Below, piece by piece: positions 52,344-61,328 of a DNA stretch of 64,000 bases. The DNA comes from an uncultured Clostridia bacterium. GTDB taxonomy: Bacteria > Bacillota > Clostridia > Lachnospirales > CAG-274. The position numbers were made by a program, and so were the translations under genes. The stretch's first letter is position 1; every line of letters begins with the position of its first letter. The notes under the pieces are model-generated. The model was not told where the DNA came from. It made no database searches and saw only the letters and a list, made by a program, of their open reading frames with translations. Where the stretch lies: NCBI GenBank assembly GCA_947591605.1, contig CANQDF010000011.1:1-64000 (forward strand), given 5' to 3'.

Positions 52344-53492
52344 TCACATTATTTTTTTATAAATTTCCACCATTTCATCAATGGTCGGTTTTCTTGGATT
52401 GACCCATGTGCTTGCGGCATCGTAGCCGCTTTCGGCCATTGCCTCGAGGTCGGACAGGCGGACACCCATTTCACCGAGCCTTTTCCTTAAAGGCAGTGTG
52501 TCAAGCATCTCATAAAGCCTTACAACAAGTGCCTTGGCATAGTCCGTATCACCCTTAAGTACACTGTCTATGCCCATAGCCTTGGCTATTTCAGCCATTT
52601 TGTGAGCGCAGGCAGGCATATTGTATTCCATAACCGCAGGCAGCAGAACGGCATTTGCCTCTCCGTGAGGTATCCCGTAATATACGCCGAGCGGCCTTGA
52701 CATAGAGTGTACAAGAGCTGTAGAGGTGTTTGAAAAGCCAAGCCCTGCATACATTTGACCAAGCAGCATTGCCTCTCTTGCCTCTATATTTTTGTTATTA
52801 TATACCGAGCTGTGAAGATTGCGAGAAATAAGCCTTATTGCTTCAAGGGCAAGCATTTGTGTCATAACGCTTGCTTTGTCGCTTAAATATGACTCAATGG
52901 CATGTGTAAGCGCATCCATTCCCGTTGCAGCAGCCACCTCGGGAGGCATTGAAAGTGTTGTGTTTACATCCAGAACAGCAACGGACGGTATAATTTTATC
53001 TGTGGCTATTACTGTTTTTTTCTTTTTTGCATTATCGGTGATAATGGACATTTTGGTTACCTCGCTTGCGGTACCTGCCGTGGTGGGTATTGCTATAAGC
53101 GGCAGCATAGGATGCTTGGGCTTCAGGCATTCAAGCTCGGATACCGGGCAATTGTTTGCTGCTGCCAGGCCTATAGCCTTTGCGCAGTCTATTACGGAGC
53201 CTCCTCCCGCTGCGATCAAAAGGTCACATTTTTCCTCCACGCAAACAGATACACCAATATCAACGTCTTTTATTTCGGGGTCGGACGGGATACCCTCATA
53301 AACGGCATACCCTATATTATTTTCGTTTAAGGAGTTTATTATTATATCAAGGCTGCCGTTCCTCTTAAGTGAACCTCCGCCCGTACAGATAAGTGCCTTG
53401 CTGCCAAGCTCGGCGGCCAATGCGCCTGCCTTGGCTATTGCTCCCCTTTCGCATATTATTTTTGTAGGTGCATTAAATTCAAACGAATACAT
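52344..53492 (-). CDS. Iron-containing (group III) alcohol dehydrogenase
   Basis: 382 residues from ATG at complement 53492 (AGGAGGG upstream). NAD-binding GGGSVIDCAKAIG, metal-site Asp/His in GMDALTHAIESY, and the His pair in HSMSRPLGVYYGIPHGEANA. It reduces an aldehyde or oxidises an alcohol. Its place beside the putrescine genes suggests a substrate such as succinate semialdehyde or 4-aminobutyraldehyde, but this is inference. It diverges from luxR and has its own promoter and leader terminator. Confidence 0.9.
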   Translation of the reverse strand: MYSFEFNAPTKIICERGAIAKAGALAAELGSKALICTGGGSLKRNGSLDIIINSLNENNIGYAVYEGIPSDPEIKDVDIGVSVCVEEKCDLLIAAGGGSVIDCAKAIGLAAANNCPVSELECLKPKHPMLPLIAIPTTAGTASEVTKMSIITDNAKKKKTVIATDKIIPSVAVLDVNTTLSMPPEVAAATGMDALTHAIESYLSDKASVMTQMLALEAIRLISRNLHSSVYNNKNIEAREAMLLGQMYAGLGFSNTSTALVHSMSRPLGVYYGIPHGEANAVLLPAVMEYNMPACAHKMAEIAKAMGIDSVLKGDTDYAKALVVRLYEMLDTLPLRKRLGEMGVRLSDLEAMAESGYDAASTWVNPRKPTIDEMVEIYKKIM

Positions 53493-53508
53493 AAAATCCC
53501 TCCTAAAT

Positions 53509-53535
53509 AAAAAAAGAGGCAATAAAGCTTGCCCC
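53509..53535 (-). terminator. Leader terminator of the alcohol dehydrogenase gene
   Basis: On the minus strand GGGGCAA (complement 53529-53535), 6-base loop, TTGCCTC (complement 53516-53522, one G-U), then T7 (complement 53509-53515), lying between promoter and SD. Confidence 0.7.
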
Positions 53536-53556
53536 ATAACAATTGATCTTATTTGT

Positions 53557-53585
53557 AATATAACGCTGAAATTTTAATATGTCAA
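53557..53585 (-). promoter_or_regulatory. Alcohol dehydrogenase promoter
   Basis: TTGACA (complement 53580-53585), 17-base spacer, TATATT (complement 53557-53562). Confidence 0.75.
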
Positions 53586-53600
53586 TATAAATATTTTAGC

Positions 53601-53629
53601 TTGAAAAATTTTTTTTGCAGAGTTATAAT
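53601..53629 (+). promoter_or_regulatory. luxR promoter
   Basis: TTGAAA (53601-53606), 17-base spacer, TATAAT (53624-53629). Confidence 0.75.
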
Positions 53630-53641
53630 ATATAAAAGCAA

Positions 53642-53664
53642 GGGAGCCCACGGGCTTCTTTTTT
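53642..53664 (+). terminator. Leader terminator of luxR
   Basis: GGGAGCC (53642-53648) pairs with GGCTTCT (53653-53659, two G-U) and T6 follows. It begins about 12 bases after the -10 and ends about 17 bases before the start codon. Confidence 0.6.
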
Positions 53665-53680
53665 ATTTAGAGGTGATTTT

Positions 53681-54421
53681 ATGAACAGATTTGAAACCAA
53701 TGATTGGCTTGTTCTTAACAACATAATTTACAGGATATATTCCGTTACCGACCTTACACAGATGCGCAAGGGCTTGCTTGAACAGCTCAGGCTGCTGCTG
53801 GATTTTGATGCGGCAGACTTCTTCCTTGCGCCCGTAAACGGAGAGGACAGGCTTGAAGACGGTGTCGGCCTTAATGCAGACCTTGAAGGAACGCAGCTGT
53901 TTGACAGCGTGGACTACAGCAGAGGTATAATGTACAGCGGCAAATGTATGGTATACAGGGAAACCGATATTGTAGACGATGCCGAAAGAGTGCAGACCGA
54001 ATTTTACAAAAGCTTTTACCTTAAAAACAGATGGCATTATTCAATGCAGATAATACTTGCCTATAACAAGGAATTTTTGGGAGTAATAACCCTTTACCGC
54101 ACCATAGGCAAGCCCAACTTCCGCTATGAGGACGTTTTTCTCATGGATATGCTTAAGGATCATCTTGCTTACAGGCTCTATACCGGCAAGCAAAGCAGAG
54201 AGTCGGGCAAAATAGGCATACATGAGGCTGCCGAGGAATATCATCTTACAAAAAAGGAGGAGGAGATAGTACATTTTTTACTGGAGGGAAAAGAAAATTC
54301 CGATATATGCGACGAATTGATGATAAGCCTTAATACGCTTAAAAAGCACATACTTAACATTTACAGAAAGCTTGGCATAAACAACCGTATACAGATGTTC
54401 AAGCTTCTTAAGGAAAATTAA
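53681..54421 (+). CDS. LuxR-family regulator with GAF-like sensor domain
   Basis: 246 residues. Residues 1-170 resemble a GAF-type sensor (LTQMRKGLLEQLRLLLDFDAADFFL ... IILAYNKEFLGVITLYR). Residues 182-246 are a LuxR HTH (YHLTKKEEEIVHFLLEGKENSDICDELMISLNTLKKHILNIYRKLGI). It may sense a small molecule and control the polyamine genes around it. GAGGTG precedes ATG 53681. Confidence 0.85.
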   Translation: MNRFETNDWLVLNNIIYRIYSVTDLTQMRKGLLEQLRLLLDFDAADFFLAPVNGEDRLEDGVGLNADLEGTQLFDSVDYSRGIMYSGKCMVYRETDIVDDAERVQTEFYKSFYLKNRWHYSMQIILAYNKEFLGVITLYRTIGKPNFRYEDVFLMDMLKDHLAYRLYTGKQSRESGKIGIHEAAEEYHLTKKEEEIVHFLLEGKENSDICDELMISLNTLKKHILNIYRKLGINNRIQMFKLLKEN

Positions 54422-54462
54422 TACTACTACTTTTTAAGTACAAAAATTACGAAAAAGAATAA

Positions 54463-54503
54463 TTGAAAATAATGCTTAAAAGGCGTATAAAATTTAGTAT
54501 AAA
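54463..54503 (+). promoter_or_regulatory. Promoter(s) of the PII-potABCD operon
   Basis: TTGAAA (54463-54468), 17 bases, TATAAA (54486-54491). A second TATAAA at 54498-54503 has a weaker -35 but stands closer to the leader hairpin. Confidence 0.6.
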
Positions 54504-54519
54504 ATAGAAACTTGCAAGG

Positions 54520-54554
54520 AGGCATTTTCCGTTGTGAAAATGCCTTATTTTTTT
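54520..54554 (+). terminator. Leader terminator of the PII-pot operon
   Basis: AGGCATTTTC (54520-54529) pairs perfectly with GAAAATGCCT (54536-54545), 6-base loop, then a T-rich tail. An SD-like AAGGAGG forms part of the left arm. The gene's own SD (AAAGGAGA) lies after the T-run. Confidence 0.8.
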
Positions 54555-54572
54555 TGGAAAGGAGATATAAAA

Positions 54573-54926
54573 ATGAAAGAGGTTATTATGATTGTAAGAC
54601 CGGAAAAGCTTGAGGTCATAAAAAGCATACTGGACGAGCTTAATTGCGGCGGTATGACCCTATCGACCGTTATGGGCTGCGGTACCCAGAAGGGTGTTGT
54701 TGAGGAGGCAGGAGTAAACCAGATAAAGGGCTACAAAACCACTATCAATCTTTTGCCAAAGGTGCAGATAAGCATAGTGGTACCCGATGACAAGGTAGAA
54801 AAAATAATTTCGGATGTAAGGATGAAGGTAGCCGACGGCAGAGTCGGCGACGGCAAGATATTTATAAGAAATATGGAGGACGCTATGAGGATAAGAACAG
54901 GTGAAAGAGGCAATAAGGCTCTTTGA
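54573..54926 (+). CDS. PII-family signal protein (GlnB/GlnK-like)
   Basis: 117 residues. The core matches PII: MKEVIMIVRPEKLEVIKSIL, LLPKVQISIVVPDD, DGRVGDGKIFI, RIRTGE. The T-loop between QKG and LPK is about 19 residues rather than 14 and has one Tyr (near residue 54). PII proteins bind ATP/ADP and 2-oxoglutarate and report carbon/nitrogen status by contacting transporters, enzymes or regulators. Being first in a polyamine-uptake operon suggests that it gates PotABCD or a regulator. The GTG at 54534 is in frame but the SD favours ATG 54573. Confidence 0.85.
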   Translation: MKEVIMIVRPEKLEVIKSILDELNCGGMTLSTVMGCGTQKGVVEEAGVNQIKGYKTTINLLPKVQISIVVPDDKVEKIISDVRMKVADGRVGDGKIFIRNMEDAMRIRTGERGNKAL

Positions 54927-54945
54927 TCAATGAGGAGTGATAATG

Positions 54946-56061
54946 ATGGACAAAAATGTAATTGTCAGCATTAAAAATGTAAACAAGATCTACGGCGGCG
55001 AAAATCATGTTGTCAAGGATCTGAACCTCGATGTTTACGAGGGCGAGTTTCTTACTCTGCTCGGTTCATCCGGCTGCGGAAAAACCACCACGCTGAGAAT
55101 GATAGCAGGCTTTGAGGAGATAACAAGCGGCAGCATAACCGTTGAGGGTGAGGATATAGCAAACAAGGAGCCCTTTGAAAGAAATGTAAATACCGTGTTC
55201 CAAAGCTATGCGCTTTTTCCGCATATGACAATTTACGATAACGTTGCATACGGTCTTAAAATGAAAAAAACAAGCAAGGAGGAGATAGCAAAGCGTGTGC
55301 CAGAGATGCTGGATCTGGTTCAGCTGGGCGGCTTTGAAAAAAGGTATCCCTCGCAGCTTTCGGGCGGTCAAAAGCAAAGGGTAGCAATAGCAAGGGCTCT
55401 TATAAACAGACCCCGTGTGCTTTTGCTCGATGAACCCCTGGGTGCGCTTGACCTTAAGCTGAGGAAGCAAATGCAGCTGGAGCTTAAAAGGCTTCAAAGA
55501 AGGCTGAACATAACATTTATATATGTGACCCACGACCAGGAGGAGGCCCTGTCAATGAGCGACAGGATAGCAATTATGAATAACGGCGTGCTTGAACAGG
55601 TGGATGTGCCCGAAAAAATATATGAGGAACCGCAGACGCAGTTTGTTGCAACGTTTATAGGCGAAACAAATATTTTTGAGGGCTGCATAGAAAGCATAAA
55701 CGGAAACAATGTGGGCATAACGCTTGAGAGCGGCAGCGTAACGGCTCAGACCGACAGACAATTTGAATGCGGCGAGCTTGTTATACTCTCCATACGTCCC
55801 GAAAGGATACGCTATTCCGAATCACCCGTGGAGGGCTTTAATTTAAGAGGCAAGATAAAGGAGCAGGTATATGTCGGCTCCGTGCTTAAAACCATAATTG
55901 TACTGCCAAACGGTCACGAGGTAAGGCTTGAAAGGCTTGCGGGACAAAAAATACCGGTATCCGGAGATGTTTATGTATATTGGGCGCCGAGCGATATAAA
56001 GGTCATCCATTCAGACAGCAACAATATCTTTAAGGCGCTTGACAATATCGTACTTGGATAA
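54946..56061 (+). CDS. potA: Spermidine/putrescine ABC transporter ATPase
   Basis: 371 residues. Walker A LGSSGCGKTT, Q-loop VFQSYALFPHM, signature LSGGQKQRVAIARAL, Walker B VLLLDEPLGALD, His-loop VTHDQEEA; a C-terminal TOBE domain follows (LSIRPERIRY). GAGGAG lies 8 bases before ATG 54946; two other in-frame starts lie within 9 bases. It energises uptake through PotB and PotC. Confidence 0.93.
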   Translation: MDKNVIVSIKNVNKIYGGENHVVKDLNLDVYEGEFLTLLGSSGCGKTTTLRMIAGFEEITSGSITVEGEDIANKEPFERNVNTVFQSYALFPHMTIYDNVAYGLKMKKTSKEEIAKRVPEMLDLVQLGGFEKRYPSQLSGGQKQRVAIARALINRPRVLLLDEPLGALDLKLRKQMQLELKRLQRRLNITFIYVTHDQEEALSMSDRIAIMNNGVLEQVDVPEKIYEEPQTQFVATFIGETNIFEGCIESINGNNVGITLESGSVTAQTDRQFECGELVILSIRPERIRYSESPVEGFNLRGKIKEQVYVGSVLKTIIVLPNGHEVRLERLAGQKIPVSGDVYVYWAPSDIKVIHSDSNNIFKALDNIVLG

Positions 56062-56074
56062 GGGGGGCGTTTAT

Positions 56075-56941
56075 ATGACTAAACACAATTTCAGGTCAAA
56101 TACTCTGCCGTCTGTAATAATGGTAGGCCCCGTGGTGCTGTGGCTTGTGTTTTTTATAGCTATACCGCTTTTGTATGTTGCGGTAATGAGCTTTTGCAGT
56201 ATAGATGAAAGCTATAACATAGTTTTTCGCTTTACGACGGTAAATTACAAAAGACTGTGTGATATAAACTATGTTCAGATATACGGTCAATCCATATTGA
56301 TAGCAGTGCTGACTACCATAGTATGTATACTGCTTGCTTATCCGTTCTCCTTTCTTATAGCAAGAACTACAAGCAAAAGCAAGGCGTTTTTGTATATGCT
56401 TGTAATTATTCCGTTTTGGACAAATTCCCTTATAAGGATATACGGCTGGAGGACATTTTTAGGTACAAGCGGTTGGCTTAATATGCTTTTGATGAAGATC
56501 GGCCTGGTGGATTCGCCTGTTAATATGCTTTTTAAAAGAGGTACCACCGTTTTGGGTATGGTGTATTGCCTTTTTCCTTATATGGTGCTTCCGCTTTACA
56601 CCGCAATTGAAAAGCTTGACAAAAGCCTGCTTGAGGCATCCTCCGATTTGGGCGCCAAAGGCCCGCAGACATTTTTCAGGGTAATCCTGCCGCTAACCTC
56701 AAGCGGTATATTTTCCGGCTCAATAATGGTATTTATACCTACACTCGGCTATTTCTTTGTATCCGATATATTGGGCGGCGGCAACTCGGACGTTATAGGA
56801 AACCTTATCGAAAGACAGTTCCAGAGCGGCAACAACTGGCCGCTCGGTGCAGCGCTTTCCATAATACTTATTGTAATAACGCTTTTGCTTGTAAAGCTTT
56901 ATCAAAAATGCGGCGGCGATATGGAATCTCTGGGGGTGTGA
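56075..56941 (+). CDS. potB: Spermidine/putrescine ABC transporter permease
   Basis: 288 residues, six membrane helices, with the EAA motif (EASSDLGAKGPQTFFRVILPLTSSG). Strong SD AGGGGGG before ATG 56075. Works with PotC in the membrane channel. Confidence 0.92.
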   Translation: MTKHNFRSNTLPSVIMVGPVVLWLVFFIAIPLLYVAVMSFCSIDESYNIVFRFTTVNYKRLCDINYVQIYGQSILIAVLTTIVCILLAYPFSFLIARTTSKSKAFLYMLVIIPFWTNSLIRIYGWRTFLGTSGWLNMLLMKIGLVDSPVNMLFKRGTTVLGMVYCLFPYMVLPLYTAIEKLDKSLLEASSDLGAKGPQTFFRVILPLTSSGIFSGSIMVFIPTLGYFFVSDILGGGNSDVIGNLIERQFQSGNNWPLGAALSIILIVITLLLVKLYQKCGGDMESLGV

Positions 56942-56944
56942 TGT

Positions 56945-57751
56945 ATGAGAAGAAAAACGAAGGCAAAGCTAAAAAAGGGTCTTTCGGTGGTTTATTGCAG
57001 CCTTATATATTTGTTTTTGTTTCTGCCGATATTTGTTATAGCTGCAAATTCGTTCAATGCTACCACAACAAAGCCGTATCTTACCTGGAAGGGCTTTTCC
57101 CTTATGTGGTACGGTAAGCTGTTTGATAACACAACGCTTTTGCAGTCATTCGGCAATACTATGGCAATAGCATTTGCATCTACCGCTATATCCGTGATTA
57201 TCGGCACATTGGCAGCTGTGGGAATGTACAAATATAAATTTAAGGGTAAATCCGTAATAGACGCCCTTCTCTATATTCCCGTGGTCATTCCGGAGATAGT
57301 GCTCGGCATATCATTGCTTACGCTGTTTTCAAATGTAAATATACCGAGAGGTATGATAACGCTTATACTTGCGCACGCAACCTTCAGTATACCGTTTGTT
57401 GTGTTCAATATAAGGGCAAGGCTGTCGGGCTATGACAATTCCATAGAGGAGGCGTCTATGGATCTGGGAGCAAGCCGTATAAGTACATTTTTCAATATTA
57501 CTCTGCCGGTTCTTGCGCCGGGTATTTTCGGAGGCGGTGTGCTTGCCTTTACATTGTCGATAGACGATGTTATAATAAGCTATTTTACCAACGGACAGAC
57601 AAAAACCTTTCCGCTAAAGGTAATGGAAAGCATAAAAAGCGGTGTATCGCCTGATATAAATGCACTTTCCGTATTAATACTTTTAGGCACCATGGCAGTT
57701 GTTTTTATTACTCAATCGGGTATATTAAATAAAAAAGACAGGAGGAATTAA
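56945..57751 (+). CDS. potC: Spermidine/putrescine ABC transporter permease
   Basis: 268 residues with six membrane helices and the EAA loop (EEASMDLGASRISTFFNITLPVLAPG). Starts 3 bases after potB. The IDDVIISYFTNG segment is typical of PotC. Confidence 0.92.
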   Translation: MRRKTKAKLKKGLSVVYCSLIYLFLFLPIFVIAANSFNATTTKPYLTWKGFSLMWYGKLFDNTTLLQSFGNTMAIAFASTAISVIIGTLAAVGMYKYKFKGKSVIDALLYIPVVIPEIVLGISLLTLFSNVNIPRGMITLILAHATFSIPFVVFNIRARLSGYDNSIEEASMDLGASRISTFFNITLPVLAPGIFGGGVLAFTLSIDDVIISYFTNGQTKTFPLKVMESIKSGVSPDINALSVLILLGTMAVVFITQSGILNKKDRRN

Positions 57752-57753
57752 CT

Positions 57754-58830
57754 ATGAAAAAAATTATTGCATTATTATTGTCGTCGGTAATGGCATTATC
57801 CTTTACCGCATGCGGAGGAGGAACGGCAGGAGAAGGCGGCAGCGAGAGTGCTGCGGCGCCTACGGGCGAAACCTTGAACGTTTTTGTCTGGACTGAATAT
57901 GTTCCGCAGAGTGTTGTAGACAAATTTACAGAGGAAACGGGAATAAAGGTAAATCTTTCCACCTATTCCTCAAACGAGGATATGCTTGCCAAGGTAAAGG
58001 CGGAATCCGACGGCGCATTTGATATTATACAGCCAAGCGATTATATGGTAGAGCAGTGTATAAACCAGGGTATTATTCAGGAGATCGATCTCTCCAAGAT
58101 ACCAAACTTCTCCAACATAGGAGATGCCTACAAAAATCCGTCATATGACCCGGGCAACAAATATTCCGTACCTTATCTGGGCGGTGTAGGCGGTATTGCG
58201 GTAAACAGAGCCCAAATAACCGACGACATAGATTCCTATGCGGATCTGTTTGATCCAAAATACGAGGGTCAGCTTGTTGTGCTTGACGATTTCAGGGCGG
58301 TAATAGGCATAGCAGCCAAAAGCTTAGGCTATGACTTTAACGAAACAGACCCGGAAAAGCTTGCGGAGATCAAGGAGCAGGTATTGAAACTTAAGAACAA
58401 TATCAAGCTTTACGACAGCGATTCGCCAAAATCGGCCCTTATTTCGGGCGAATGCAACCTTGCATTTTGCTGGAGTGCGGAGATAGCGCTTGCAAATGCC
58501 GAAAATCCCGATGTTGAGATAGTATTCCCCGAGGAGGGTCCTTACCTTTTCTTTGATAACTGGTGCATTACCTCCGGTTCGCAGCACGTTGATGCGGCTC
58601 ATAAGTTCATAGACTATATGTCAAGACCCGATGTAATGCAGGAGGTACTTGCCGAATTCCCTTACCTCTGCGCAAATACGGCTGCTGTTGAGGCTATGGG
58701 AGAGGAATATTCGGCAAATCCGGCAAAGAATCCGCCTGCCGATGTAATAGCAAAGGGTTCATATGTAAAAAATCTCGATACGGATACAATAGCAACCTAT
58801 GACGAAATCTGGACCGAGCTTAAAAAGTAA
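57754..58830 (+). CDS. potD: Spermidine/putrescine-binding lipoprotein
   Basis: 358 residues. Lipoprotein signal with lipobox SFTAC (Cys near residue 20), Gly/Ser-rich tether, then a type-D solute-binding fold (LNVFVWTEYVPQSVVDKFTEETGIKV, DIIQPSDYMVEQCI, WSAEIALANAENPDV). Captures polyamine for PotABC. AGGAGG precedes the start. Confidence 0.92.
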   Translation: MKKIIALLLSSVMALSFTACGGGTAGEGGSESAAAPTGETLNVFVWTEYVPQSVVDKFTEETGIKVNLSTYSSNEDMLAKVKAESDGAFDIIQPSDYMVEQCINQGIIQEIDLSKIPNFSNIGDAYKNPSYDPGNKYSVPYLGGVGGIAVNRAQITDDIDSYADLFDPKYEGQLVVLDDFRAVIGIAAKSLGYDFNETDPEKLAEIKEQVLKLKNNIKLYDSDSPKSALISGECNLAFCWSAEIALANAENPDVEIVFPEEGPYLFFDNWCITSGSQHVDAAHKFIDYMSRPDVMQEVLAEFPYLCANTAAVEAMGEEYSANPAKNPPADVIAKGSYVKNLDTDTIATYDEIWTELKK

Positions 58831-58894
58831 TAAAAATAACAAAAAATAAGTACATATACTCCCCGATAAGCAAATAAATGGGGCATAAGGATAA

Positions 58895-58923
58895 TTGTAA
58901 AGGGTTATATTTCATAATATAAT
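58895..58923 (+). promoter_or_regulatory. patA promoter
   Basis: TTGTAA (58895-58900), 17-base spacer, TATAAT (58918-58923). Confidence 0.75.
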
Positions 58924-58934
58924 ATAAGTATGCA

Positions 58935-58965
58935 AGGGAGTATACGACAGGTATACTCCCTTTTG
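58935..58965 (+). terminator. Leader terminator of patA (may also end potD)
   Basis: AGGGAGTATAC (58935-58945) pairs perfectly with GTATACTCCCT (58951-58961), 5-base loop, TTTTG. It starts 11 bases after the -10 of the patA promoter. Confidence 0.75.
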
Positions 58966-58974
58966 TTAACTCTA

Positions 58975-59016
58975 AAGGCAACTTATACAAGGCGTATGCG
59001 GAGTATAAACAGCCTT
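58975..59016 (+). promoter_or_regulatory. Second hairpin in the patA leader
   Basis: AAGGC (58975-58979) with GCCTT (59012-59016), and TTATAC (58983-58988) with GTATAA (59003-59008), separated by a 3x3 internal loop. GAGTATA at 59001-59007 is also complementary to the terminator right arm. Confidence 0.45.
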
Positions 59017-59061
59017 GATAAAAGCAGCTTATGTTTATTTACAGAAACGGAGGTTTTAATA

Positions 59062-60414
59062 ATGAGCTACAAGGATGTTAGTAAGGATCTCGAAAAGGTG
59101 TTAAAATTTATACACAGTGACAGCCTTACGGATGAGGAAAAGAAAACCATAACAGATGACACGGTAGAATATTTTGATAAGTATGTAAGCCCCGGCTGGC
59201 TTAAATACAGAAAGTCGGTTTCCACAAATTCGGCTACCGTTGAGTGGACAGACCATGACAGCATATGCGAGGGCTTATACGGAGAGGAATTTATCGACTG
59301 CCTCGGCGGATTCGGTATTTACACCTGCGGTCACAGAAATCCCGAGATAATGGACACGGTAAAGGCACAGCTCGACCATCAGGCGCTCCACTCACAGGAG
59401 CTTTTGGATCCCTTGAGAGGATATCTTGCAAAGGCTGTAGCCGATATTACACCCGGAGATCTTAAGCATTGCTTTTTTACAAACGGCGGTGCAGAGGCTG
59501 TGGAAATGGCTTTAAAGCTTGCAAGAATAGCAACGGGCGGCAGATGGTTTATTTCCACCGTAGGTGCATTCCACGGCAAATCAATGGGCGCTATCTCCAT
59601 GGGCGGCAAAAATACATACAGGGTTCCGTATACGCCTATGGTGCAGCAGGTACAGCACGTTGAATACGGAAAAGCAGAGGATACAAAAAAGGCGATAAGA
59701 AATCTTATAGCCGTAGGAGAAAAGGTGGCTGCCGTTATTGTAGAGCCTATACAGGGTGAAGCGGGCATTATCGTTCCACCCGACGGATACCTGCGTGAGC
59801 TCAGAGATATATGTGATGAATTTGGCGTTGCACTTATATTTGACGAGATCCAGACCGGTATGGGCAGAACGGGAACTATGTGGAGATGCGAGCACGAGGG
59901 CGTTACACCCGATATAATGACCTTCGGCAAGGCATTCGGCGGCGGTATTATGCCTATAACGGGCATTATATGCAGGCCTCATATGTGGACGCAGGAGCTT
60001 ATAGACAATCCATGGCTGTTGGGCTCGCCTACCTTCGGCGGCAACCCTGTATGCTGCGCAGCTGCCATAGCTACCATCAAGTATATGGTGGATAACGATA
60101 TACCCGGTATGTGCAGGGATAAGGGTGTTATTTTAAAGGCAGGCCTTGAGGTGCTTAAGGCTAAATATCCTACGGTTATAGATGACGTAAGAGGCACAGG
60201 ACTTATGCTTGCGGTGGAATTTTGTAAGTCGGAGGTAGGCTACAGCGTTGCAAAGGGACTTTTTGCAAGAGGAGTTATGACGGCAGGTACCCTTGTAAAT
60301 GCAAAGTGTATCCGCTTTGAGCCTGCTGCCGTTATTACCGAGGAGCAGATAAAAACGGTAATAGAAAGAATGGATTCCGCACTTGCCGATACAAAGGCAG
60401 AGTTTGGCTTATAG
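59062..60414 (+). CDS. patA: Putrescine aminotransferase
   Basis: 450 residues, class III PLP aminotransferase. EFIDCLGGFGIYTCGHRNPEIM, LHSQELLDPLRGYLAK and TLVNAKCIRFEPA closely follow the E. coli PatA sequence. The PLP Lys is in TFGKAFGGG, and the Asp in FDEIQTGMGRTG contacts the pyridine nitrogen. It converts putrescine plus 2-oxoglutarate to 4-aminobutyraldehyde plus glutamate. CGGAGGT precedes ATG 59062; a long leader with a terminator precedes it. Confidence 0.92.
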   Translation: MSYKDVSKDLEKVLKFIHSDSLTDEEKKTITDDTVEYFDKYVSPGWLKYRKSVSTNSATVEWTDHDSICEGLYGEEFIDCLGGFGIYTCGHRNPEIMDTVKAQLDHQALHSQELLDPLRGYLAKAVADITPGDLKHCFFTNGGAEAVEMALKLARIATGGRWFISTVGAFHGKSMGAISMGGKNTYRVPYTPMVQQVQHVEYGKAEDTKKAIRNLIAVGEKVAAVIVEPIQGEAGIIVPPDGYLRELRDICDEFGVALIFDEIQTGMGRTGTMWRCEHEGVTPDIMTFGKAFGGGIMPITGIICRPHMWTQELIDNPWLLGSPTFGGNPVCCAAAIATIKYMVDNDIPGMCRDKGVILKAGLEVLKAKYPTVIDDVRGTGLMLAVEFCKSEVGYSVAKGLFARGVMTAGTLVNAKCIRFEPAAVITEEQIKTVIERMDSALADTKAEFGL

Positions 60415-60446
60415 GATATTATATAGGTGTATAGGGAGCTGATAAT

Positions 60447-61328
60447 ATGAAGGGTAAAAATATCGGCTCGATACTTATGCTTATACTTGCGGCAGCCATA
60501 TGGGGAGGCTCGTTTGTAGTTATAAAGGACAGCCTTGATTATGTAACGCCGCTTTGGCAGCTTGCTTTAAGGCTTGCGGTTGCTTCGGTGGGAGGAATGG
60601 TTATTTTTCCTTTGCAGCTTAAGCATATCAGAAAAAAATACATATTTCAGGGCGTTGTCCTTGGAGTGATATTTGCTGCCGCACTCATACCGCAAAATTA
60701 CGGTGCAAGCCTTACAACAGCAAGCAAATGTGCTTTCCTTACGGTTAGCTATGTTGCCTTTACGCCTTTGCTTTGCGCTCTGTTCTGCAAGGAAAGGCTG
60801 ACACCTAAAAAAGTGCTTACGGTAATAATTTGTATGACGGGTGTAGGACTTATAACCTTAAATGAGGGACTTGTTCTTCAAAAGGGTGACATATTTCTTA
60901 TAATAACTGGGATCGCATATGCAGGACATATAACATGGATAGAAAAAAATGCCGATGCTGAAAACAGCCTGATAATGCACATAGTACAGATATGGACGGC
61001 AGCACTTATATCGCTTGCGGCAGCGCTTATTGCGGAACCGTTCAGCATATCATACGAAGGGGATTTTGTTTTTTCAATCATATATTGCGGTATATTTGAG
61101 GTTCTTGTGGGCTTTCTGCTTCAGATCAAGGGGCAGCAGAACACAAGCCCCTCCCTTGCGGGCATAATCCTATCTACGGAATGTGTTTTCGCCGCCGTAT
61201 TCGGTATAGCCTTTATGGGCGATACATTTACATTAAAGGCAGCATCGGGCTGTATACTTATATTTATTTCGGCAATATTGGAATCCGTAAATTTGAAAGG
61301 GGTTTTGTATAATGGACTTAAAGCTTAA
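60447..61328 (+). CDS. EamA/DMT-family transporter
   Basis: 293 residues with about ten membrane helices in two EamA repeats (AAAIWGGSFVVIKDSL ... and GILLSTECVFAAVFGIAFMGD-like second half). Likely exports a metabolite such as an amino acid or GABA, but the substrate cannot be read. Overlaps the aldehyde dehydrogenase start by 17 bases. Confidence 0.85.
   Translation: MKGKNIGSILMLILAAAIWGGSFVVIKDSLDYVTPLWQLALRLAVASVGGMVIFPLQLKHIRKKYIFQGVVLGVIFAAALIPQNYGASLTTASKCAFLTVSYVAFTPLLCALFCKERLTPKKVLTVIICMTGVGLITLNEGLVLQKGDIFLIITGIAYAGHITWIEKNADAENSLIMHIVQIWTAALISLAAALIAEPFSISYEGDFVFSIIYCGIFEVLVGFLLQIKGQQNTSPSLAGIILSTECVFAAVFGIAFMGDTFTLKAASGCILIFISAILESVNLKGVLYNGLKA

Noticed and set aside
59001-59007. 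Antiterminator pairing of GAGTATA with the patA leader terminator arm
   Set aside because: The segment is transcribed after the terminator, so it cannot prevent termination in the usual way.
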